Part shown: positions 56,956 through 64,000 of the stretch, in pieces | Position numbering within the stretch: the first letter of the stretch is position 1 | Layout: every line of letters starts with the position of its first letter | From: Gibbula magus | Taxonomy: Eukaryota; Mollusca; Gastropoda; Trochida; Trochidae | Reading direction: 5' to 3' | DNA: 64,000 nt | NCBI GenBank assembly: GCA_936450465.1 | Contig: OW388305.1 | Coordinates: 56,968,625-57,032,624 of the forward strand | Made by a program: the position numbers and the translations under genes | Notes under the pieces: generated by a model | What the model was told of the DNA's origin: nothing | What the model saw: only the letters and a program-made list of their open reading frames with translations | Database searches by the model: none

Positions 56956-57345
56956 CTGGAAATACAATCAAAAGTGAAAAAATATTATGCTAATCAATAA
57001 AACTCATACATTTAAACCTGTTTTTCAAATGCAAGGCTACATGAAGTGGCATCAAGTTGTTGAAAACAAGCAAATTATGGTCATTACTTGTGCATATTTA
57101 GGAAAAGGGTTGTTTATCTCAGTGAAGTACAAGTTCTGTGCATTCGTCACACTTCATGTAGACTAGATAAATGAGGTCACTCACTACATACCATTCAAAT
57201 GAGGACTGCATGGTTGAAACAGGCAAAGTGGATATGTGGGGGATGATTTATGTATGAAGACATTGAATAAAAAACATTGAATCAAGAAATCCAAGGTAAA
57301 GGAATAGTAAGTAAGTGATTTAAGTAATCTTTAATGTCTTATTAC

Positions 57346-57404
57346 CTTCAGTGCTCGGCAATGTTGAATCCATGTTTTTGGTGGTCCGCGTCTCTGCACA
57401 GAAA
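57346..57404 (-). CDS. Repeat exon 18 (5'-most), 59 bp
   Basis: One base is missing (TCTCTG for TCTTCTG) and there is one substitution. With phase-1 entry the exit phase would be wrong. With entry after two codon bases the frame FCAETRTTKNMDSTLPSTE is open and exits in phase 1. So either this is a dead edge copy, or it is the boundary exon joined to an upstream exon of a different phase. Confidence 0.35.
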
Positions 57405-57686
57405 CTGGAAATACAATCAAAAGTGGAAAATCTTAAGCTAAACAATAAAACTCATACTTTGAAACCTGTTTTTCAAATGCAAGGCTACATCATATGGCAT
57501 CAGGTTGTTGAAAACAAGCAAATTATGGTCATTACTTGTGTATGTTTAGGAAAAAGGTTGTTTATTTCAGTGAAGTACAAGTTCTGTGTGTCACACTTCA
57601 TGTAGACTAGATAAATGAGGTCACTCACTACATACCATTCAAATGAGGACTGCATGGTTAAAACAGGCAAAGTGGATATGTGGGGA

Positions 57687-57702
57687 TTCAGGCCAGATGA
57701 GC
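57687..57702 (+). repeat. P1-like 3' terminus remnant at the array edge
   Basis: TTCAGGCCAGATGAGCT differs by one base from the P1 3' end TTCAGGCCTGATGAGCT. It sits exactly where the array stops and the next transposon begins. Confidence 0.55.
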
Positions 57703-58152
57703 TACCGTATATTACCGGGTATAAGTCAAGAATTTGATACAAAAAATTAGGGGGTCAAGGAGGGTGGTCGACTTATACACAGGGTCGATGTTTCAGCCCC
57801 AAAAATCTAGAGGCCAGGTATGTATCTGCCAGCCCAGCAAGTCGAACGGACGATGTTTACACCGGAAACAATCACAAACATCGATGTCCAGTCGACAATA
57901 TTAAAATCATTGAATAAAAAACATATGCTTTATTGTTGTCTTTTTAAAATACAAATATAGCGTGATATATGAATAAAAAATAACATTTCAATCACGAAAG
58001 TTCATTAAACTTTATATTATAATCTTCACTATTACCTGACAAACATCGATCGATATCTAGCCTTGATGTAAGTCGAGTGACCCGATAAGGTCACGTGGAC
58101 CAATGAGATTCTACATAGAAGCCGGTGACATGCGAGATAGATACTCATGAAA

Positions 58153-59985
58153 AAACAAGTATTTGTCACTAAGGTGACATGATCCCCCGCCGGAAAATAA
58201 TACTTAAAAATAGAGCCATGGGCTCTGTAGCTCATCAGGGTTTATATTGTTTAATGATGAAGACTGAAATAGATTTTAAGGTCATGGCTTGAGGCCCTTA
58301 TTTGAGGCACCACAGGGTCTCCAAATCTGAAATTTAGAATCCCCATTGACAGAGTCTGCACACAATATTACAGCCTTTTAGGTACATTTGTTCTGGAGTA
58401 GATGAAAATAAGTTTTTAAGGATGTGACCCCTGTGACCCCATTTGGGGTGACAGGGTCACGAAATCTACAATTTAAAATCCCCATTGGCCAAGGAGTCTG
58501 CACACAACTTTTCAGCTCTCTAGACCTTTTGGAACTGGAGAAGAAGATGAAAATAGGTTTTTAAGGATGTGACCCCTGTGACCCCATTTGGGGCCATGGG
58601 GTCACGAAATCTACAATTTAAAATCCCCATTGGCCAAGGAGTCTGCACACAACTTTTCATCTCTCTAGACCTTTTGGAACTGGAGAAGAAGATGAAAATA
58701 GGTTTTTAAGGATGTGACCCCTGTGACCCCATTTGGGGTCATGGAGTCACGAAATCTACAATTTAGAATCCCCATTGGCCAAGGAGTCTGCACACAACTT
58801 TGCAGCTCTCTAGACCTTTTGGAACTGGAGAAGAAGATGAAAATAGGTTTTTAAGGATGTGACCCCTGTGACCCCATTTGGGGTCATGGAGTCACGAAAT
58901 CTACAATTTAGAATCCCCATTGGCCAAGGAGTCTGCACACAACTTTTCAGCTCTCTAGACCTTTTGGAACTGGAGAAGAAGATGAAAATAGGTTTTTAAA
59001 CATGTGACCCCTGTGACCCCATTTGGGGTCATGGGGTCACGAAATCTACAATTTAGAATCCCCATTGGCCAAGGAGTCTGCACACAACTTTGCAGCTCTC
59101 TAGACCTTTTGGAACTGGAGAAGAAGATGAAAATAGGTTTTTAAACACGTGACCCCTGTGACCCCATTTGGGGTCACGGGGTCACAAAATCTACAATTTA
59201 GAATCCCCATTTAGAATCCCCATTTAGCTCATCAGGCCTTTCAGGCCTGATGAGCTAAAAATTTAAAAATAATGTCAAGATCAGCAAAATCGACTGTCAA
59301 ACATGTCTAAAAAGTGAAAGTTCCACTGTGACCTTGAGAAAAATGTCAAGGTCACCAAAATCTAATCAGCCCTTTGTCTTTCCTAGGAGGTGCATTATAT
59401 AAGATATGATGGAATTCCGGTGAATGGTTCTTGAGATATCCCGCTGACAACCTTTATATGTACATTAACATGTCAAAAAATTCAAAGTTCCGCTGTGACC
59501 TTGAAAATTATGTCAAGGTCACCAAAATCTAATCAGCCCGCCGTCTTCCCTAGAAAGTGCTCTGTGTAAGAAATGATGGAATTCCGGTGAATGGTTCTTG
59601 AGATATCTCGCTGACAAGCTTTACATGTACATTAACATGTCGAAAAATTCAAAGTTCCGCTGTGACCTTGAAAATAACGTCAAGGTCACCAAAATCTAAT
59701 CAGCCCGTCGTCTTCTCTTGGAGAAGCTATGTGTAAAATATGAAGAGAATCCAGCAAATGGTTATTGAGATATCCCGCTGACAAGGGTAAAATGACAAAG
59801 TCTCATTGTGACCTTGAAATGAAGGTCAAGGTCACAAACCTCTGTAGGAACATTACTCTTGCTATGATGAACCCATATGCGAAATATGAAAAGAATCCAG
59901 AGAATAGTATTTGAGTTATTCCATTTCGTACGGACGTACGGACGGACGCAGCCGAATACTATATCCCCCGCCGCGGGTAAGTGTT
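58153..59985 (+). mobile_element. Pearl-like element P6 nested in the TIR transposon
   Basis: 5' end AACAAGTATTTGTCACTAAG and GACATGATCCCCCGCCGG. Core units follow at about 59290-59930 with GTGACCTTGAAAATTATG, GTCAAGGTCACCAAAATC and TTCTTGAGATATCCCGCTGA (about 180 bp apart). Then ACGGACGTACGGACGGACG and the 3' end ACTATATCCCCCGCCGCGGG. It is interrupted by P1 copy VII. Confidence 0.8.
58206..59256 (+). mobile_element. P1 element, copy VII, nested in P6
   Basis: 5' end ATAGAGCCATGGGCTCTG and TAGCTCATCAGGG. Six highly similar 145-bp core units follow (GTGACCCCTGTGACCCCATT starting near 58424, then every 145 bp to 59149). The 3' end AGCTCATCAGGCCT-TTC-AGGCCTGATGAGCT is a perfect 14-bp stem. The ACGG tract and the CCATAAGCCCATCGGG block are missing. 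Confidence 0.85.
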
Positions 59986-60754
59986 TACGCAGTGAGAAGT
60001 GCAAATTACTGGTACGAGTAGACGTATAATTTCTGAGATGTTCTAACATAATAGCATATATTCAAAAATGTAAATTGCCGATTGTCATTGTATTGTTACT
60101 GAGATGTTCACCATTCATTTTGTATAACAGTGTATATTCAATACTTGTTGATAGACAGGCGTGTGATTAAGGTTGTGAATAGATTTGTTAATTGCCAGTC
60201 AGGGTAGTGATTCATTAGCGCATCCGGTAATTATCTAAGCTTTGATGTTAAATTAACATTAATTGATAGTAATTAACAGTAATTAAAGCCTGTCACTTCT
60301 CATCTCAAAAGTAAAAGCAATGTCTTTTTACATCTTTTTCTACTAGGTAACAATTTAACTATTCACCGGTTATCTAATAAAGTTTTGTCAACATGTTGGT
60401 CGTAGTTTATTCGGCTTGATGAGAGGAAAATGTAATTTGATTGAAACAAATAATAACAGACACCGTGAGTCACAAGTTGTATCTTTTTATTGGTTGTTTA
60501 CAACGTCTGAAAAATAAATTATCATTTAATAATATTTAGGGCAAAACAATTGAAAAGTCGATCGACATCACTGCTTACCAATCGCTGCTGTGTTGACTCT
60601 TGGCCATGTCGACTTGTCACTCAGTGTCAGTCAGCACGTGGTAAAAGGGGGGTCGACTTATACATGAGATATAGGGTTTTGACCAGTATTTGGGTAGTTG
60701 AGAAAGGGGGTCGACTTATACGTGGGGTCGACTTATACCCGGTAATATACGGTA

Positions 60755-60984
60755 ATGAAACTGCCAAATTAGCTTTAGATCATTAATTTACAAAGAATTG
60801 AAAATCAAAAACAATTTCAGATCCCTGTCCGTCATGCTTCTTCCGAACTACGTAACCATGGGAATGTCATAATCTTTAACGGTTGTGACGTCACAATGAC
60901 GCAGCATCGCAATATGTCTTAATTCAAGCTTATACTTTAATTAAAGAAAAAGTTGTTACCAACCTCAAGAAAACATCAATTCCG
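60755..60984. other. Unique spacer with one TGACGTCA
   Basis: GGTTGTGACGTCACAATGAC at 60881-60900 is a short palindromic CRE context. No gene seen. Confidence 0.4.
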
Positions 60985-62196
60985 AGGATTTAAAATGAAC
61001 AAGATGTGTTTGTGAAACAGGAATGCCCCCAGATGCATTCTTAGCCAAAGTCACAAGAAGACAAGGGATGCACATGTCAAGTATCAAAGACCTAGCTCTG
61101 ACCCAGAGCTCCTGATTGACATTGGGCCTTGGCAATTCCTCCATGATTTTTATAAATGGCCTATCTTTTTTTATGTGCTTTGGTCCCTCAGGCCCAAGCC
61201 ATAAAGATATATTCTAATAAGAACAAAATTATGTTTACATATCTTATGCATAGGAAAATTTAGGTAATTATGTATGTTTATATGACATGATTTAAGATAA
61301 TGCAACATGTATTGCAATTATAATTTCATCTTTACTTATTAACCAGGAAAATTTATATAATTTTCCCTTGATCCCTGCAAAAAGAAATTGACCCCTCAAA
61401 TGACCAAGTAAGGGGTCCCTTATGACCTACAAGAATTTTGAAAAATCTGAAGCACTGCTGACCAATCAATGAATCAAAAGTTGTGGCCAAGGTTAAAGTT
61501 TTTTTTTAAAATTCTTGCACTGTTAAAGGTACATCCATGGTGTTTCATACAATTTTATTTGACTTTAATACGTTCCAACTCACCACATGTGATGTCTACA
61601 ATACAAATAAATTCACTCAGCTTGCATATGTATCCCCAATCGCCAAATATATCATAATTACTAGTTTCCAATTAAAATTGAGTAACATCATTATGCATGT
61701 GCAGACACCGCAACTGCACGTTCCATTTACATGCAAAGTAGTTATATGACCTATTCAACAGTATTAACCCAAATTTGTTATTTTGTCTGTTTTAAATAAG
61801 ATTCCAAAATTACGTTTGACTCATTGGCGCGCGCCACACGTGATGCATTGTCCGGTTTTCGATCAGAAATCACTACTTTTACCTTTATATCGTCAATTTA
61901 CTAAGTCGAATATCATCAAAATGGTAGTATTCGGTAACAGTCGGTACTTCTCGATAACGTAACACTATTTACAACTTTTGTAATATGTGACCCCAAACAA
62001 CACAATGGATGGACCTTTAAGGTCAAGGTAAAAAATTATGACCTCATCTGAAAGGTCTCATCACAAGGGATGCACATGTCAAGTATCAAAGACCTAGCTC
62101 TGACCAATCAAAAGTAATGACCAAGGTTAAAGTTTTTGTGGACAAACAGACAGGTGAAAAACAATATACGGAATCTCCAATTCGGAGGCATAAAAA
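60985..62196 (+). mobile_element. Pearl-like element P8, split by an M2 MITE
   Basis: 5' end ACAAGATGTGTTTGTGAAAC and AGGAATGCCCCCAGATGC. Core marker AAGGGATGCACATGTCAAGT at 61064 and 62067. 3' end TGGACAAACAGACAGG, ATATACGGAATCTCCAATTC and GGAGGCATAAAAAT with a CTCC/GGAG hairpin. M2 lies at 61523-62020, and a further insertion at 61115-61480 is possible. Confidence 0.7.
61523..62020 (+). mobile_element. M2 MITE, full copy, 498 bp
   Basis: TTAAAGGTACATCCATGGTG and CACAATGGATGGACCTTTAA are inverted ends, with TTAA outermost on both sides. No coding capacity. Other copies at 22790-23735 and 36770-37521 are disrupted. Confidence 0.85.
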
Positions 62197-62723
62197 TATT
62201 ATTTTGTACTGAAATATCCAAGAAATGCCGAAGTTTAGAGAAAGTAGAACCAGCAACCGCACAATACGGAATATGGTTTGCAATACAGAATTTGAAGATG
62301 TCGTCCGTATTGCACCCTGCATTACTATCCTGAGATTAGATGGGCATATAAAGTTATCTTTTCAATTATCATTTTGTGCTTTGAGAATGTGGAACCGAGA
62401 ATGTACAGCCATTAAATGGGTATTTTCGCTTATTGTATGATTGTATAATATATATATTAGGCCAGAGCTACAGATAACTTTTGGTGTATTGAGTAATCTA
62501 CACACTTCGTCTTGTGCTCATCCTAATTGGGTATCCAAATTTTCCTTGAATAATCAAATTAAGTGTAGTTAACCCAATTAATTAATTGGTAGTTTATCAA
62601 TTTTGTATTGATTGTAGAAATAATGAATTAAGTGTTCATTTGTATGGTTTTAAGATCTTTATTTTGATCTGTACTGTAATATAGGAAAAGATAATATGAC
62701 TAACTGCGCCTTAAATATTTAGA
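62197..62723. other. AT-rich DNA, no gene seen
   Basis: Nothing supported. Confidence 0.4.
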
Positions 62724-62862
62724 GGTTATAACATGTCATTTTTCATACCATACCTCATATCAGCCTGAGACCCCATATCAGCCCGAGGGCCGTAGGCCAG
62801 AGGGCTGATATGGGTCGAGGGATGATATGGGGTATGGTATGAAAAATTACATGCTGTAACCT
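62724..62862. repeat. 139-bp imperfect palindrome
   Basis: TTTTTCATACCATACCTCAT pairs with ATGGGGTATGGTATGAAAAA and CATATCAGCCCGAGGGCC faces GGCCAGAGGGCTGATATG; the apex is GGGCCGTAGGCC. A related GGCTGATATTGATATGG word recurs at 63172. Confidence 0.85.
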
Positions 62863-63227
62863 TTTTATCATATATCATACTTTTTTCTAAAACATGACAA
62901 AATATTTACAGAAATAATAATAATTTTATGTTATGCGAAAATTTGTTCTTTGGGGGTAATTTTTCTTTTAAAATTATGCGAGTTGTGCCTCCTATTCAAA
63001 TTAAAAGTATATTTAAATTAAATTAAAAGCGTCAACAACATCCTTGTTTGGAGGGTACTCTGAAAGGATTCAAATGAACTAGTTACTCTGACACTGCTTC
63101 GCTTGTGACTTTACTGTGTTCACGCATGTAGGCCTAAGCAAAGGGAGATCACTCTGACCTAACGTCACCCGGGCTGATATTGATATGGATTTGCGGACCG
63201 GGCAGCGATATGGGTGTGGTGTCCTGA
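62863..63227. other. Unclassified DNA
   Basis: No gene seen. CGGGCTGATAT at about 63170 may be a fragment of the neighbouring palindrome family. Confidence 0.35.
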
Positions 63228-63334
63228 CCTCTATCACATATGCAAAACATCCCATATCATTGATAGATATATGATAATAGCCTCTATCACACATGCAAAA
63301 GACCCCACATCATGGATAGATATACCGTTATGAT
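63228..63334 (+). repeat. 53-bp tandem duplication
   Basis: CCTCTATCACATATGCAAAA at 63228 and CCTCTATCACACATGCAAAA at 63281, each continuing through CCCATATCAT- or CCCACATCAT-type sequence and GATAGATATA. Confidence 0.85.
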
Positions 63335-63469
63335 AATGTTGCATACAAAACAAGTGTAGAAGCAAGCAAAGGTCAGTAAGCTCACATACTCCTGCTTCTC
63401 CCTTTGAATTTCATTATAAGCAAATTACACATCAATAGGTCTATATTTAATAATAAATGTAAATATAAA

Positions 63470-64000
63470 TTTCAGATGAAGGCCTAACCCTCAAAAGGCA
63501 CATCTAGGGATCATTGCTAACATGTGAAGGGTTTCCCCTAGGCTAAGAAATTGAAGAGTCATAATGACTCCCTGCCATCGAAAAAGGGAGTCATAAATAT
63601 AGTTTTGGGGGTCAACTTCAGTTAATGTTTGCCCAAGGCTTAGAAATGTAAGGGTCAAAATGACTCCCTGCTGTCAAATGTGGAAGTCATTTACTTATTT
63701 TGGGAGTCAAATACTCAAGTTTTGGGGGTTAAGGGGAACCCTGCATGTGGATCATTGTATGACATGTGTGTGAAGCTAGCATGCATAGTTTAGGGGATAT
63801 GCCCTGCACAAAATGAATTAAATGATTACCTCACGTTTCAATGGAAACCAACAAAATTGAAAGTCAAAATTAGTTCTAACCCTTAAAAGGCACAACTATG
63901 GATCATAGTTGACATGTGTATGAAATTTGGTGAGGCTAGCATGTATACATAGTTTGGGAGATCTGCTCCGCACAAAATGACTTCCTCACAGAGTCACTCG
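63470..64000 (+). repeat. Pearl-like core units, cut by the window end
   Basis: CTCAAAAGGCACATCTAGGG, GGATCATTG and GAAGCTAGCATGCATAG recur as CTTAAAAGGCACAACTATGG, GGATCATAG and GAGGCTAGCATGTATAC from 63890. TTTCAATGGAAACCAACAAA is the core word also seen in P4 and P9. The first unit is interrupted at 63528-63743. Confidence 0.6.
63528..63743. mobile_element. Small MITE-like insertion, 216 bp
   Basis: Begins AGGGTTTCCCCTAGG and ends TAAGGGGAACCCT, inverted ends of about 12 bp. Inside, AATGACTCCCTGC and TTTTGGGGGT occur twice, indicating an internal duplication. Confidence 0.55.

Larger units (their letters stand above)
41296..57404 (-). other. Candidate gene model: repeat-exon Ser/Thr-rich protein
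   Basis: Exons on the minus strand: 18 copies of the 60-bp unit (57404 down to 49929), then the terminal exon 41639-41296. All 60-bp exons have phase-1 introns on both sides, so any number can be joined or skipped without frame loss. The product would hold about 17 copies of VSVQKTLTTKNMDSTLPSTE, 40 percent Ser/Thr and without Cys, followed by the acidic tail. Symmetric phase-1 exons are common in extracellular, mosaic and mucin-like proteins; a secreted, O-glycosylated linker or matrix role is an inference. No start codon, signal peptide or promoter is in view, so the gene is 5' incomplete. A non-coding satellite with accidental splice signals is the alternative. Confidence 0.5.
49850..57686 (-). 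repeat. Tandem array of about 437-bp exon-intron units, 18 copies
   Basis: The marker TTCAGTGCTCGG lies at 49930, 50363, 50795, 51232, 51669, 52100, 52537, 52974, 53411, 53848, 54285, 54721, 55158, 55588, 56025, 56462, 56897 and 57347. Spacings are 430-437 bp except the last (450). Each unit is a 60-bp exon candidate and about 377 bp of intron on the minus strand. Units are nearly identical except the outermost ones; copy 1 is the most diverged on its lower-coordinate side. Shared private variants show that blocks of 4-5 units were duplicated together. The array ends at 57686 against a P1-like 16-bp remnant. Confidence 0.95.
57703..60754. mobile_element. 3.05-kb TIR DNA transposon, non-autonomous
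   Basis: TACCGTATATTACCGGGTAT then AAGTC at the left is matched inverted at the right (60730-60754). GGTCGACTTATAC words repeat just inside both ends. A TA on each side may be the target duplication. There is no transposase ORF. The P6 element, itself holding P1, is inserted inside, so the original element was about 1.2 kb. Superfamily not assigned. Confidence 0.8.

Noticed and set aside
49850..57686. CRISPR-like reading of the regular array
   Set aside because: Units are 437 bp and nearly identical throughout, with no short repeat and unique spacer pattern; eukaryotic context.

Overview
Eukaryotic, AT-rich, gene-poor DNA, most likely from a marine mollusc or another lophotrochozoan. The reasons are: tRNA-derived SINEs (one family ends in GCGGCGTTAAAC followed by ACTCACCTCACC); many elements built like the bivalve 'pearl'/DINE-1-like family (a unique 5' end, tandem core units of about 130-175 bp, an ACGG microsatellite, a 3' hairpin); GACCTTGACC-rich tandem repeats; TTAA-flanked MITEs; and decayed Tc1/mariner transposases. 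The species is not identified. No bacterial operon, CRISPR array, rRNA gene or intact long ORF is visible.

The main result is a candidate gene on the minus strand. From about 49,850 to 57,686 there is a tandem array of about 437-bp units. Each unit holds a 60-bp segment that, on the minus strand, is preceded by TTTCCAG and followed by a GT dinucleotide (usually GTAATAAG). That is a 20-codon exon with phase-1 introns on both sides. Seventeen of 18 copies stay open in the same frame and would splice into a repeated 20-residue Ser/Thr-rich peptide, VSVQKTLTTKNMDSTLPSTE. The 5'-most copy is 59 bp long. Some 8 kb downstream on the same strand, 41,296-41,639 looks like the last exon: it has a TTTTTTCAG acceptor in exactly the matching phase and an acidic Ser/Asp/Glu-rich reading frame that ends in a stop. 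The introns and flanks are full of transposons. The start of the gene must lie upstream, above 57.4 kb on the + coordinate scale, possibly outside the window.

Layout. 1-2,640: SINE tail and a 2.6-kb foldback element with a reversed pearl element inside. 2.6-12 kb: largely unique DNA with MITEs, one SINE, one minisatellite and a Tc1 remnant. 12-17.3 kb: repeats sharing the motif AACGGGGACA, plus a 10-bp-phased degenerate array split by a 578-bp MITE. 17-19 kb: a repeat with TGACGTCA sites and alternative hairpins. 19.4-25 kb: SINE, MITEs, a nested M2 element and more GGGGACA repeats. 26-37.5 kb: palindromes, MITEs, another SINE and a second TGACGTCA/hairpin repeat. 31-48 kb: repeated copies of a pearl-like family (called P1 here) and a Tc1 element. 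48.1-49.7 kb: tandem repeat rich in nuclear-receptor half-sites. 49.85-57.7 kb: the exon array. 57.7-60.75 kb: a TIR transposon holding a pearl element that holds a P1 element. 61-64 kb: a pearl-like element with an M2 MITE inside, a palindrome and a partial repeat at the window edge.

The names M1, M2 and P1-P9 are local labels, not database names. Element boundaries were read by eye and may be off by several bases, and more for diverged copies.
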